Notes: generated by a model not told the origin, from the letters alone. A stretch of 64,000 nt of DNA from Saccharopolyspora hirsuta (GCF_008630535.1 NZ_VWPH01000003.1:248001-312000); one strand, 5' to 3'; positions 27,181 through 36,110 are shown, counted from the stretch's first letter. A program made the numbers and translations.

Positions 27181-28296
27181 TCAGGGGGCGTAGCGGAGGA
27201 TGGCGGCGGCTTCGGCCCCGGCCGGGATGTCGTCGCGGCGGACCGCCAGGACGTCGCCGCCGGTGAGCCAGACGCGGCGGGCGATCTCGTCCTGCAGGCC
27301 GTAGGTGGACGCCCCGGCCGGTTCGAACTGCACCGAGCCCGCCTCGTCGATGACGCCCGGCGTCGTGTTGTCGATGTCCACGAACACCGTGTCCACCGCG
27401 CCCATCGTCGCGTAGCGGGCCACGTCTGCGATGTCGCTGACCGCCCGGCCCTGGCCGACGCGCTCGTCGAACAGCCGGTGCAGGGCGCGCAGCCGGTCCG
27501 CGTGCAGGTCGTCCAGGACGCTGCGGGCCGCCGAGGCCAGCTCGCGGTCGGTGCTCTCCTCCGGGTTGCCGGTCAGCCCGACCGGGGCCAGCTCGGGGGC
27601 GCCGCTGACCGAGCGGAAGATGCTCTGCAGCGGTTCGGTGGCGGCCAGGATCAGCGGCACGTCGCCGCGCAGGACCGGCCGCAGCGCGCGGTCGACCTGG
27701 CGCGCGAACTGGCGGATCCGCACCTTCTTGCCCTCGTCGGCCTGCAGTCGGCGGATCGGCGAGCGGTCGGCCGGGAACGCCCGCCCCACCGCGCTGTCGA
27801 TGTCGGTCGGCATCCCGGGCACCTCGATGGCCACCGGGTCCAGCTCCGGCAGGACCTCCAGCAGCCGCACCGAGTTCTGCGCCAGGGCCAGCACCAGCGC
27901 GGTGCTCGGGAAGCTGGTGGAGCGCAGCAGCGGCTTGAGGTGGAACCGGTCGGAGACCTCGACCGCGGCGCGCAGGTGGTTGGGCAGCCGGAAGGTGGTG
28001 ATCGACTTCGGCGTGGCGAACACCGCGAGGCTGCGCGCCTGGTAGCGGAAGAACGCCTCGTCGTCGGCGAGGTCGGCGAGCTGGTCGGCGAGCTCGTTGA
28101 CCTCGTCCTTGTCCGCACCGGCCGCGCGGAGCTGCTCCAGCGCCTCGCCGGTCAGGTTCTTCAGCTCGACGCGCTCCGCGTCGCCGCTGGACGCCGGATC
28201 GGTGGGCAGGTACAGCGACGCGCTGTGCGGGTTGCGCGCGGTCAGCAGCGCATCGACCTGGGAGCGCGTCGGGATGTCGGTGTGCAGGATCGCCAT
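27181..28296 (-). CDS. baeRF-like protein (archaeo-eukaryotic release factor fold, probably baeRF11)
   Basis: ATG 28296 follows GGAGGTCTGC and gives 371 aa beginning MAILHTDIPTRSQVDALLTA. The first 130 residues contain ARNPHSASLYLPTDPASSGD and a charged helical hairpin; the middle contains FHLKPLLRSTSFPSTALVLALAQNSVRLLEV; the C-terminus has DTVFVDIDNTTPGVIDEAGS and ends GGDVLAVRRDDIPAG...ILRYAP. This is the pattern of the bacterial baeRF families related to the Pelota/eRF1 fold, proposed to act on ribosomes or RNA under stress. The GGQ loop of true release factors is not seen. The exact subfamily is inference; the function is unproven. Confidence 0.65.
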   Translation of the reverse strand: MAILHTDIPTRSQVDALLTARNPHSASLYLPTDPASSGDAERVELKNLTGEALEQLRAAGADKDEVNELADQLADLADDEAFFRYQARSLAVFATPKSITTFRLPNHLRAAVEVSDRFHLKPLLRSTSFPSTALVLALAQNSVRLLEVLPELDPVAIEVPGMPTDIDSAVGRAFPADRSPIRRLQADEGKKVRIRQFARQVDRALRPVLRGDVPLILAATEPLQSIFRSVSGAPELAPVGLTGNPEESTDRELASAARSVLDDLHADRLRALHRLFDERVGQGRAVSDIADVARYATMGAVDTVFVDIDNTTPGVIDEAGSVQFEPAGASTYGLQDEIARRVWLTGGDVLAVRRDDIPAGAEAAAILRYAP

Positions 28297-28355
28297 CGCA
28301 GACCTCCGCGGAACGTCCAGGGCCCGGCGGGGCCGGTGGTGCGGTGCGGAGCACG

Positions 28356-28384
28356 TTCCGAACACCCGGTCGGCCCGCTAGGGT
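28356..28384 (+). promoter_or_regulatory. Candidate promoter of the EamA leader transcript
   Basis: A TTCCGA box at 28356-28361 and TAGGGT at 28379-28384 are separated by 17 bases. The TAGGGT hexamer resembles the actinobacterial -10 consensus. The GTG at 28391 lies 6 bases further, where a transcript start is expected, so the leader ORF may be leaderless. Confidence 0.45.
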
Positions 28385-28390
28385 GTCCCC

Positions 28391-28435
28391 GTGAACTCGT
28401 ACTGGCGTCGCGTCACCCCGCCGCCGTCCCGCTGA
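28391..28435 (+). CDS. Candidate 14-aa leader peptide upstream of EamA transporter
   Basis: GTG 28391 opens a 15-codon frame translating to MNSYWRRVTPPPSR and a stop. It starts where transcription from the TAGGGT promoter should begin. It contains a Tyr-Trp pair, two Arg and a Pro triplet, codons able to stall ribosomes. Downstream are the hairpins CGACGGC/GCCGTCG and GTCGGTC-type segments, then a 150-base untranslated stretch before the transporter. This layout resembles leader-peptide attenuators, but the call rests on position and content alone. Confidence 0.4.
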   Translation: MNSYWRRVTPPPSR

Positions 28436-28587
28436 CGGGCGGCGCTCCCGACGGCTGAACCGGCCGTCGCCTCACCCTGCTGTGCAGTCCTCCGTCGGTC
28501 TTGCCTGAAACCGGCGTCCGGAAACCCGCTGCACGCACGCGCCCCCGTTCGACGCGTCCTGTCGGTCCTCGAACGGAAGAGTTCACC

Positions 28588-29487
28588 GTGTCCAACGAAC
28601 TTCTCGACGCGCCCGCGCGCGCCCGGACCTCGTTCCTGTCCGGTCCCCTCCCCGTCCTGCTCGCCTCGGCGCTGTGGGGCACCACCGGTACCGCGGCCAG
28701 CTTCGCCCCGGCCGGGGCAAGCCCGCTGTCGATCGGCGCCGCCACGATGGGCTTCGGCGGTCTGCTGCTGCTCGCGCTCGCGGGCCGCTCGGCGTTCGCC
28801 GTGCTGCGCTCCGGTCAGCTCGGTCTGCTGGTCGTGGGTGCGCTGGCGGTGGCGGTCTACCCGCTGGCGTTCTACTCGTCGATGGCGCTGGCCGGGGTCG
28901 CGGTCGGCACCGTCGTCACGCTCGGCTCGGCGCCGGTGTTCGCCGCGATCCTGGAGCGGGTGGTGGACGGCGTCCGGCTGGACGGCCGGTGGGCGGTGTC
29001 CGCCGCGCTGGCCGTGCTCGGCCTGCTGCTGATCACCGGTGGTGGCTGGAGCGGCGGCACGAGCACAGCGCTCGGTGTGCTGCTCGGCTTGCTCGGCGGC
29101 GCCGCGTACGTCGTGTACTCGTGGTCGGCGTCCCGGATGATGCGCCGCGGTTTCGGCTCGCGCGCGGTGATGGGCGCGATGTTCGGCGGTGGTGCGCTGG
29201 TCCTGCTCCCGGTGCTCGCGCTCACCGGCGGGCCGCTGCTCGGCTCGCCGTCCGGGCTGCTCGTCGCGGGCTACCTGGCGGTGATCCCGATGGGGCTGGC
29301 GTACGTGCTGTTCGGCGCCGGGTTGCGCCGCACGTCCACCAGCGTGGCGACGACGCTGAGCCTGCTCGAACCGGTGGTCGCCGCGGTCCTCGGCGTGCTC
29401 GTCGTCGGCGAGCGGCTGGCCGTGGGCGCCTGGTGCGGGATGGCGCTGATCGGAGTCGGTCTGGTGCTGGTCAGCACCCGCCGCTGA
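28588..29487 (+). CDS. EamA/DMT family transporter
   Basis: A 299-aa membrane protein with about ten helices arranged as two EamA repeats. Repeat one runs from GPLPVLLASALWGTTGTAASF to LLITGGGW; repeat two from ALGVLLGLLGGAAYVVYSWS to the end, with the typical TSVATTLSLLEPVVAAVLGVLVVGERL motif. Members export or import amino acids and small metabolites. I start it at GTG 28588 (VSNELLDAPARARTS) because the conserved region begins soon after; an ATG at 28501 would lie inside the untranslated leader. A candidate leader peptide and promoter lie 150-200 bases upstream, so expression may be attenuated. The substrate is unknown. Confidence 0.85.
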   Translation: MSNELLDAPARARTSFLSGPLPVLLASALWGTTGTAASFAPAGASPLSIGAATMGFGGLLLLALAGRSAFAVLRSGQLGLLVVGALAVAVYPLAFYSSMALAGVAVGTVVTLGSAPVFAAILERVVDGVRLDGRWAVSAALAVLGLLLITGGGWSGGTSTALGVLLGLLGGAAYVVYSWSASRMMRRGFGSRAVMGAMFGGGALVLLPVLALTGGPLLGSPSGLLVAGYLAVIPMGLAYVLFGAGLRRTSTSVATTLSLLEPVVAAVLGVLVVGERLAVGAWCGMALIGVGLVLVSTRR

Positions 29488-29488
29488 C

Positions 29489-29592
29489 TTGTGCACAGCT
29501 GTGGATAACTCGTGCGCCACAGCATCCGCCCGTGAGGTTGTTTTCGCTGGTCACACCCCCGTGAACAAAGTTGTCCACAGGGGTGTGGAAAA
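29489..29592. other. Cluster of four DnaA-box-like sequences
   Basis: TTGTGCACA (29489-29497), TGTGGATAA (29500-29508, the reverse of the consensus TTATCCACA), TTGTCCACA (29571-29579) and TGTGGAAAA (29584-29592) lie within 104 bases between the EamA and SLC13-type genes. No dnaA, dnaN or partition gene is nearby. They may titrate DnaA or regulate a neighbouring gene. Confidence 0.6.
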
Positions 29593-29668
29593 CCCGTCCG
29601 GCGAAACATGAACGTCCCCTCATGAACTGTTCACGCCCGCCTCAGCAGCACACCCGATCGTGGTCACC

Positions 29669-31174
29669 ATGAACGGCGACCAGGACACCCGGCGGGGGCG
29701 CATCGACTACGCCACGAAGCCGATGCGCACCGTCCGCACGTCGTCCGAGCCGCAGACCGAGCGAAGCTGGGCCATCGCGATCACCGCCGGTGCCCTCTTC
29801 CTGTTCGCGGTGGCGGCCGTGTTCACCGCGCCGGAGACCTCCGGACCGGGCGAGCTGGACCGGACCGGGCTGACCACCATCCTGATCTTCGCCGCCGCGG
29901 TGGTCGGGTGGATGAGCAGCCGCCTCGACGACACGTTCGTCGCGCTGACCGCGGCCGCCGCGCTCGTCGTGCTGGGCGCGCTGGACGCCGAGGAGCTGTT
30001 CGAAGCCCTCGGCGACGACCAGATCTGGCTGCTGGTGGCGGCGTTCGTGATGGCTGCCGGGATCAACCGGACCGGGCTGCCCGCCCGGCTGGCCGTCGCG
30101 CTCGTCGGCCGCGCCCGGTCCGCCCGCGGCATGGTCCACCTGATCACGCTCGGGCTGCTGGTCACCGCGCTGCTGGTGCCGAGCACCAGCGGCCGGGCCG
30201 CGCTGGTGCTGCCCATCTTCACGGCGCTGGCCGAGGTGTTCGCGGCGCAGCGGAGGCTGGTGCGGGCCCTGGCCGTGCTGTTCCCGACCGTGGTGCTGCT
30301 GTCAGCGGTCGCGACGCTGGTCGGCGCGGGCGCGCACCTGATCACCAGCCAGATCCTGGACGCCACCGTCGACGAGGGCATCGGCTTCGGGCAGTGGCTG
30401 CTGTGGGGCCTGCCGTTCGCGGCGATCAGCTCGCACCTGGCCGCCGAGCTGGTGCTGCTGCTCTTCACGAAGCACTCGGACCGCCGTACCTCGCTGCGCA
30501 TCGACGCCGCCGACCTGCGGATCCGCCTGTCCGTTCCCGAGAAGATGCAGCGCGCCGAGATCCGGGCCGTGACGCTGTTGGGCGCCGTGGTGGTCCTGTG
30601 GAGCACCGAGTCCCTGCACGACCTGCCCCCGGCGCTGGTCGCCCTGGGCGGGGCGCTGCTGATCACCTCGCCGCGCCTGGGCACCGTGCGGATGGGCAAG
30701 GCGATCGGCGAGATCCCCTGGTCGCTGCTGCTGTTCATGGCCGCCACCGCTGCGCTCGGCACGGCGCTGACCTCGTCCGGCGCCGCCGAGTGGCTGGCGT
30801 CGCTGGTCCTCGACGCGGGCAGCCCGATGACGCTGCTCATCACCGTCGTCGTGCTCAGCACCGCTGCGCACCTGGTGGTGCAGTCCCGCTCCGCGCGGTC
30901 CTCGGTGCTCATCCCGCTGGTCGTGCCCGCCGCGGTCGCCGTCGGGATGAACCCGGTGGCGCTGGCCTTCGCCTCGACCGCGGCCGCGGGCTTCTGCCAC
31001 ACCATGCCGTCCTCGGCCAAGCCCGTGGCCATGTTCGCCCGGCTCGAGCAGGTGCCCACCTACGAGCCGCGCGACCTGCTCAAGCTGTCCGCATTCCTCG
31101 GTCCCGCGATCGCCGCGCTCGTCGTGCTGTTCGCGCTCCACGGCTGGCCGCTGCTCGGCCTGCCGCTGATCTGA
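29669..31174 (+). CDS. SLC13/DASS-type anion permease
   Basis: About 501 aa with 11-12 membrane helices. Motifs resembling the divalent anion:Na+ symporter fold include VAAFVMAAGINRTGLPARLAV, LLVPSTSGRAALVLPIFTAL and the second-half counterpart LVVQSRSARSSVLIPLVVPA, with the final AAGFCHTMPSSAKPVAMFA loop. These occupy the positions of the two inverted SNT-like substrate-binding loops, here with SGR/SAR-type residues. The likely cargo is a dicarboxylate, glycerate or sulfate-like anion. The start is uncertain: GTG 29660 and ATG 29669 are both in frame and neither has a clear ribosome site. The glycerate kinase gene follows after 24 bases, suggesting an uptake-phosphorylation operon. Confidence 0.8.
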   Translation: MNGDQDTRRGRIDYATKPMRTVRTSSEPQTERSWAIAITAGALFLFAVAAVFTAPETSGPGELDRTGLTTILIFAAAVVGWMSSRLDDTFVALTAAAALVVLGALDAEELFEALGDDQIWLLVAAFVMAAGINRTGLPARLAVALVGRARSARGMVHLITLGLLVTALLVPSTSGRAALVLPIFTALAEVFAAQRRLVRALAVLFPTVVLLSAVATLVGAGAHLITSQILDATVDEGIGFGQWLLWGLPFAAISSHLAAELVLLLFTKHSDRRTSLRIDAADLRIRLSVPEKMQRAEIRAVTLLGAVVVLWSTESLHDLPPALVALGGALLITSPRLGTVRMGKAIGEIPWSLLLFMAATAALGTALTSSGAAEWLASLVLDAGSPMTLLITVVVLSTAAHLVVQSRSARSSVLIPLVVPAAVAVGMNPVALAFASTAAAGFCHTMPSSAKPVAMFARLEQVPTYEPRDLLKLSAFLGPAIAALVVLFALHGWPLLGLPLI

Positions 31175-31198
31175 ACGTCCACAGTGGAGGAGATTGTC

Positions 31199-32347
31199 AT
31201 GCTGCGCTTCGTCGTCGCCCCGAGCGGCTTCAAGGAGTGCCTGGACGCCGACGGGGTCGCCGCGGCGATCCGCACCGGCATCCGCCGGATCGTGCCGGGC
31301 GCGATCGTCGACACCATCCCCCTGATCGACGGCGGTGAAGGTTCGGCGCGGCTGCTGGCCCGGTCCACCGGCGGCGAGCTGGTGCCGGTCACCGTCACCG
31401 GTCCGGTCGGCGAGCCGGTGGCGGCGCACTACGCGCTGCTCGGCGAGCGCACCGCCTTCGTGGAGATGGCCGCCGCGGCGGGGCTTTCGCTGGTGCCGCC
31501 GGACCAGCGCGACCCCGGCACGACCACCAGCCGCGGCGTCGGCGAGCTGATCGCCGCCGCGCTCGACGCCGACGTCGAGAAGATCGTCATCGGCTGCGGG
31601 GACTCCGGCACCTCCGACGGCGGTGCGGGTGCGCTGCGGGCGCTGGGCGCGCGGGTGCTCGACTCCGACGGCGCGGAGATCGGCGAGGGCGGCGCGGAAC
31701 TGCTGCGCGCCCGGCACATCGACGTCAGCGGCCTGGACCCGCGGCTGTCCGAAGTGGACGTCGTGGTCGCGGTGAACCCGGAGAACGTGCTGTGCGGGCC
31801 GAACGGCGTCGCCCGCCGCTACGGGCCGCAGAAGGGCGCCACCCCGGAGCAGGTCGAGCAGCTGGCCGCCGCCATGCAGAACTGGGCGGACCTGCTGCGC
31901 AAGCACAGCGGCACCCGTTGCTCCGCGCTGCCCGGTGCCGGTGCCTCGGGTGGTCTGGCGGCGGGGCTGGCCGGGGTGCTCGGCGCGCAGCTGCAGTCCC
32001 GGTTCGACGTGTTCCTCGAGAGCGCCGACCTGGACCGGCGACTGGAGGACGCGGACCTGGTGATCACCGCGGAAGGTGCCATCGACGCGTCCACCGCGCT
32101 GGGCAAGATCCCGACCGAGGTGGCCCGCCGGGCCAAGCTGCACAGCCGTCCGGTGATCGCCCTGTGCGGCACCATCGGCCCCGGGGCGGACACCAGCTAC
32201 GACCACGGCATCGACGCGATCACCGGGATCCTGACCGGCCCGGTCGACCTGGCGGACGCGATCACCCGAGCCCCGGAGCTGATCGCCGACGCCACGGCCC
32301 GAACCCTCCGGATGCTCCTCCTCGGCCGCACCCTGCGAGCGGCCTGA
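31199..32347 (+). CDS. Glycerate kinase (GarK/GlxK type)
   Basis: ATG 31199 follows GGAGGA by 6 bases and encodes 382 aa. The protein begins LRFVVAPSGFKECLDADGVAAAIRTG and contains TIPLIDGGEGSARLLAR, TTTSRGVGELIAAALD, GDSGTSDGGAGALRALG and LPGAGASGGLAAGLAG, all conserved blocks of glycerate kinase family PF02595. It phosphorylates D-glycerate to 2- or 3-phosphoglycerate, feeding lower glycolysis. The preceding anion permease gene is 24 bases upstream on the same strand, so import and phosphorylation of glycerate or a related acid is a reasonable joint role. It ends before the second composite repeat. Confidence 0.93.
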   Translation: MLRFVVAPSGFKECLDADGVAAAIRTGIRRIVPGAIVDTIPLIDGGEGSARLLARSTGGELVPVTVTGPVGEPVAAHYALLGERTAFVEMAAAAGLSLVPPDQRDPGTTTSRGVGELIAAALDADVEKIVIGCGDSGTSDGGAGALRALGARVLDSDGAEIGEGGAELLRARHIDVSGLDPRLSEVDVVVAVNPENVLCGPNGVARRYGPQKGATPEQVEQLAAAMQNWADLLRKHSGTRCSALPGAGASGGLAAGLAGVLGAQLQSRFDVFLESADLDRRLEDADLVITAEGAIDASTALGKIPTEVARRAKLHSRPVIALCGTIGPGADTSYDHGIDAITGILTGPVDLADAITRAPELIADATARTLRMLLLGRTLRAA

Positions 32348-32396
32348 CCCTCCACAGAGGACCTCCGGCGCGTCGGGCGCCCGACACACCGGAGGT

Positions 32397-32592
32397 GCGC
32401 GATTTCAATGAGGTTTTTCCAACCTCGTTCTGCGTGGCGGTGCAAGTGGCGGAGCCGGTTGCGAGGGTGGGTTATGCGCCTGCGGCGCATGCGACACCTG
32501 CCGACCGGTGCAGTTCGCCCTTCGCAGCTGCGGTCCACGGGCAGGATGCGATTTCAATGGAAATCAGAGGTCCGATTTCCATTGAAATCGCG
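32397..32592. repeat. Composite palindromic element, copy 2
   Basis: Bases 32397-32443 are identical to 26871-26917. The hairpin ATGCGCC-TGC-GGCGCAT (32474-32490) and the flanking GCGAGGGTGGG are shared with copy 1, and the unit ends in a family A palindrome (32549-32592: GCGATTTCAATGG... paired with ...CCATTGAAATCGC). It lacks about 100 bases present in copy 1. It fills the convergent gap between glycerate kinase and gamma-glutamyltransferase genes. Confidence 0.75.
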
Positions 32593-32645
32593 GGAATCCC
32601 GACACCCCGTCGGCGTGTCGGGTGTCCGACGCACCGGGGAGGCGC

Positions 32646-32667
32646 AGTTTCACTTGAAACTGCAGGT
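32646..32667. repeat. Family A' palindrome (GCAGTTTCACTTGAAACTGC)
   Basis: GCAGTTTCA and TGAAACTGC pair with only a central C-T break. It stands directly after the stop of the minus-strand gamma-glutamyltransferase gene and probably acts as its terminator. Related to 9995-10022 and 51577-51600. Confidence 0.65.
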
Positions 32668-32671
32668 CCGG

Positions 32672-34480
32672 TCAGCGGCCTGCGGCGTAGCCCTGGGCGC
32701 CGCGGGCGTTGGCCGCGGCTCGGAGGAGGCCCGTTTCCGGGTCCCGGGAGACCGCCGAGAGGCGGCCGAGGGCCCAGGGGCCCGCGTCGAGGACGTCGTG
32801 GCCGCGGCGCTGGAGCTCCGCCAGGGTTTCCGCGCCGAGGCGGGACTCCGCCACCAGGCGGCCCGGTTCCCAGGCCCGCGGGTAGAAGGAGCCCGGGAAG
32901 GCACCGGTGTGCCAGGCCGGGGAGTCGATCGCCTCCTGCAGGTTCAGCCCGCCGTGGACGTGCGCCAGCCAGAAGCACAGCTGCCACTGGTCCTGCTGGT
33001 CACCGCCCGGCGTGCCGAACGCCAGGGTCGGCACCCCGCCGCGCAGCGCCAGCGACGGGCTCAGCGTGATCCGGGGCCGCTTGCCCGGGGCCAGCGAGTT
33101 CGGCAGGCCCTCGTCCAGCCAGAACATCTGCGCCCGGCTGCCCAGGCAGAAGCCCAGCTCCGGGATCATCGGCGAGGACTGCAGCCAGCCGCCGGACGGG
33201 GTCGCCGAGAGCATGTTCCCCCAGCGGTCCACCACGTCGATGTGCACGGTGTCGCCGCGGCTCTCCCCGGTCGGCGACACCGTCGGCTCGCCGATGCCGA
33301 CGCCGCTCGGGTCCTTCGCGCCGTCGACCCCGCGGCCCTCGGCGACGTGCGCGGCCAGCGCCACCCGCCGACCGCCCGGCGAGCCGGGGCGCAGCTCCAG
33401 CGACGCCCGGTCGCCGATCAGCTCGCGGCGCTCCGCGGCGTACTCGCGGGACACCAGGTCGGCGAGCACCCCGGGGTCGGCCGAGTCGCCGTACCAGGCC
33501 TCGCGGTCGGCGAAGGCGAGCTTGGCCGCCTCGACGGCGAGGTGCACGGTGTCGGCGTCGGCGATCCCGTCGACGTAGTTGATCCGGTCGGCCGAACCCT
33601 CCAGCAGGCGCAGCTGCTGCGCCAGCGCCGGGCCCTGCGACCAGATGCCGAACTTCGCCAGCGTCCAGCCGCCGGGCAGGTCGACGGTCAGCGGCGTCTC
33701 GTAACCCGCCTCGAACTCGGCCATGTCCTGCGCGGTGATCACCCCGGCGTGGTCGCGCCCGGAGTTGTCCCGGTGCGGGATCCGCGCGAACTTCTCCACC
33801 GCCTCCGCGACGAAGCCCTGCGACCAGGCGCGGCGGGCGGCGTCGATCTGCGCCTCGCGGTCGGACCCGGCCGCCTCGGCCTCGCCCAGCAGCCGCTCCC
33901 AGGTGTCGGCCAGCGCCGGGTTCCGCAGCACGCTGCCGGGAGCCGGAGCGGCGCCGCCGGTCAGCCACTGGTTCGCCGAGGTGGGCCAGTGCTCCCGGAA
34001 CATCTCCCGCACGGTGTCGATCGTGGTGCTGATCCGCTCCACGATCGGGTAGCCGCCGCGGGCGTAGCCGATGGCGTACTTCAGCACCTCGCGCAGCGAC
34101 TTGGTGCCGTGGTCGCGCAGCAGCAGGAGCCAGCCGTCCCACGCGCCGGGCACGGTCGTGGCCAGCAGTCCCGTGCCGGGCACCAGGTCCAGGCCGAGCT
34201 CGTCGCGGTAGTGCTCGATGGTCGCCCCAGCGGGCGCCGGGCCCTGGCCCGCGAGGGCGCGCGGGCGCGGGTCGTCGGCGGTGGCGAACAGCGCGGGCAC
34301 CTCCCCGCCCGGACCGTTGAGGTGCGGTTCGACGACCTGCAGCACGAACCCGGCCGCGACCGCGGCGTCGAACGCGTTGCCGTCGTCCTCCAGCACCGCC
34401 ATGCCCGCGGCGGAGGCGAGCCAGTGCGTGGAGGCGACCATTCCGTGCGTACCGGCGAGTTCCGGGCGAGTGGTGAACAC
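32672..34480 (-). CDS. ggt: Gamma-glutamyltransferase family protein
   Basis: A 602-aa Ntn-hydrolase precursor. The N-terminal part has GMVASTHWLASAAGMAVLED and NAFDAAVAAGFVLQVVEPHLNGPGGEV, matching the large subunit. The autocleavage site is expected at the Thr of SRGDTVHIDVVDRWGNML, followed by SATPSGGWLQSSPMIPELGF, where the oxyanion and Gly-Gly motif fall. It would transfer or hydrolyse gamma-glutamyl groups, for example from glutathione, mycothiol-related conjugates or poly-gamma-glutamate. No signal peptide is seen, unlike secreted homologues, so a cytoplasmic amide hydrolase role is possible. The chosen ATG 34480 precedes a family-typical start. Confidence 0.9.
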   Translation of the reverse strand: MFTTRPELAGTHGMVASTHWLASAAGMAVLEDDGNAFDAAVAAGFVLQVVEPHLNGPGGEVPALFATADDPRPRALAGQGPAPAGATIEHYRDELGLDLVPGTGLLATTVPGAWDGWLLLLRDHGTKSLREVLKYAIGYARGGYPIVERISTTIDTVREMFREHWPTSANQWLTGGAAPAPGSVLRNPALADTWERLLGEAEAAGSDREAQIDAARRAWSQGFVAEAVEKFARIPHRDNSGRDHAGVITAQDMAEFEAGYETPLTVDLPGGWTLAKFGIWSQGPALAQQLRLLEGSADRINYVDGIADADTVHLAVEAAKLAFADREAWYGDSADPGVLADLVSREYAAERRELIGDRASLELRPGSPGGRRVALAAHVAEGRGVDGAKDPSGVGIGEPTVSPTGESRGDTVHIDVVDRWGNMLSATPSGGWLQSSPMIPELGFCLGSRAQMFWLDEGLPNSLAPGKRPRITLSPSLALRGGVPTLAFGTPGGDQQDQWQLCFWLAHVHGGLNLQEAIDSPAWHTGAFPGSFYPRAWEPGRLVAESRLGAETLAELQRRGHDVLDAGPWALGRLSAVSRDPETGLLRAAANARGAQGYAAGR

Positions 34481-34569
34481 GTCAACTACCTTAAGGTCCC
34501 ATCACCCGGTTGATCGATAGCCGAAATAACAATCGCAGGTGCGGAACGGGGTTTCCGCTGGTGGCGGCA

Positions 34570-34611
34570 CGTGAGCACTTCGCGGGGCGATAGCACCGCA
34601 AAGCACTCGCG
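34570..34611. repeat. Family B dispersed hairpin repeat (second copy)
   Basis: CGTGAGCACTTCGCGG, GGCGATAGCA and CCGCAAAGCACTCGCG form a hairpin with a few mismatches. It resembles 61163-61204 in arm length, loop size (10 bases) and the loop sequence GGC-ATAGCA. It lies downstream of the minus-strand UDP-glucose dehydrogenase gene. Confidence 0.65.
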
Positions 34612-34667
34612 GAACCTGACCAGCTAGAACGGTGCCGATGACGGTGGTCCGGGCGCGGGATCGCCGG

Positions 34668-35966
34668 TCAGCCGACCGGGGTGCGGCCGACGCCGCGCCA
34701 CCTCAGGCCCGCGCGGCGCAGGGCGTCCGGGTCCAGGTGGTTGCGGGTGTCCACGACCACCTGGCCGTCGAGCTCGTGCGCCACCCGGGTCCAGTCCAGC
34801 GTCCGGAACTCCTGCCACTCGGTCAGCAGCACCAGCGCCGCCGCGCCCTTCGCCGCCTGGTACGGGTCGGACACCAGCGCCACCGCCGACGGCAGCTCCG
34901 GCTCGTCGCCGCGCAGCCCCGGGTCGAAGGCCACCAGCTCCGCGCCCCGCTCGGCCAGCAGCCGCGCCACCTCCAGCGCGGGCGAGTCGCGCAGGTCGTC
35001 GGTGCCCGCCTTGAACGTCAGGCCCAGCAGCCCGATCCGGACGCCGGTCAGCGAACCGCCGCAGGCCTCGACGACCTTGGCGACCATCCGCTCGCGCTGC
35101 CGCGCGTTGGCCGAGATGGTCGCCTGCAGCAGCGGGAAGTCGAACTCCACGGCCTCCGCGACCTGCAGCAGCGCCGCGGTGTCCTTCGGCAGGCAGGAGC
35201 CGCCCCACCCCGGGCCGGGCTGCAGGAACGCCTGGCCGATGCGGCGGTCGTAGCCCATCCCCTCGGTCACGTCGGTGATGTCGGCGCCCAGCCGCTCGCA
35301 CAGCTCGGCGATCGCGTTCACGTAGGACAGCTTGGTGGCCAGGAAGCAGTTCGCCGCGTACTTCACCATCTCCGCGCTGGCCGCGTCGGTGAGCACCGTC
35401 GGCGCGCCGAGCCGCGCGTACAGCGCCGCCACCCGCTCGGCCGCGTCCTGGGTGTCCGAGCCGACCACGATCCGGTCCGGGTTCAGGAAGTCGTGCACCG
35501 CGGACCCCTCGCGGAGGAACTCCGGGTTGCTCACCACCGCGACGTCGGGCCGGGCGACCAGCTCGCGCAGCCGGGCGGACGTGCCCACCGGCACCGTCGA
35601 CTTGGTCACCAGCACGCAGCCCGCGGGCAGCACCTCGCGCACCTCGCGGGCCACCGACTCCACGACCGCCAGATCGGCCCCGCCGCCGGAGCCCATCGGG
35701 GTCGGCACGCACAGGAACACCACCTCGGCGTCGGCGACCGCGCCCGCCGAGCCCAGCACGAACTCCAGCCGACCGGCCGCGATGCCCTCCTGCACCAGCT
35801 CGGCCAACCCCGGCTCGTGGATCCGGACCTCACCGCGGGACAGCTGCGCGACCTTCTCGGCGTTGACGTCGCTGCACACCACCCGGTGGCCCAGCGATGC
35901 CAAGCACGCACCGGTCGTCAACCCCACGTACCCGGTTCCGACGACGACGATCCGACGGGCGAACAC
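34668..35966 (-). CDS. UDP-glucose/GDP-mannose 6-dehydrogenase family protein
   Basis: A 432-aa enzyme starting at GTG 35966 (VFARRIVVVGTGYVGLTTGA), which puts the Rossmann GxGYVG loop at residue 10 as expected. Central motifs are VFLCVPTPM, FLREGSAVHDF, MVKYAANCFLATKLSYVNAI and GPGWGGSCLPKDT with the catalytic Cys. The C-terminal UDP-binding domain has GLTFKAGTDDLRDSPAL. It oxidises UDP-glucose (or a related nucleotide sugar) to the uronic acid for surface polysaccharide synthesis. The longer open frame upstream adds residues before the Rossmann strand and lacks a better ribosome site. The gene diverges from an aldo/keto reductase gene. Confidence 0.9.
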   Translation of the reverse strand: MFARRIVVVGTGYVGLTTGACLASLGHRVVCSDVNAEKVAQLSRGEVRIHEPGLAELVQEGIAAGRLEFVLGSAGAVADAEVVFLCVPTPMGSGGGADLAVVESVAREVREVLPAGCVLVTKSTVPVGTSARLRELVARPDVAVVSNPEFLREGSAVHDFLNPDRIVVGSDTQDAAERVAALYARLGAPTVLTDAASAEMVKYAANCFLATKLSYVNAIAELCERLGADITDVTEGMGYDRRIGQAFLQPGPGWGGSCLPKDTAALLQVAEAVEFDFPLLQATISANARQRERMVAKVVEACGGSLTGVRIGLLGLTFKAGTDDLRDSPALEVARLLAERGAELVAFDPGLRGDEPELPSAVALVSDPYQAAKGAAALVLLTEWQEFRTLDWTRVAHELDGQVVVDTRNHLDPDALRRAGLRWRGVGRTPVG

Positions 35967-36110
35967 CAGTCCCCACACCCCTTCGCGCGCGCGGCCGGGC
36001 GGCCGCTGACCCCCACCGGCATCGTGGCACATCGCTCGACGAGTGGAACCGACTTGGGCAAACGTTCACGCGCCGTACGTCCAGGGTGACGTGCAGGTGA
36101 CCAGCCGTTT

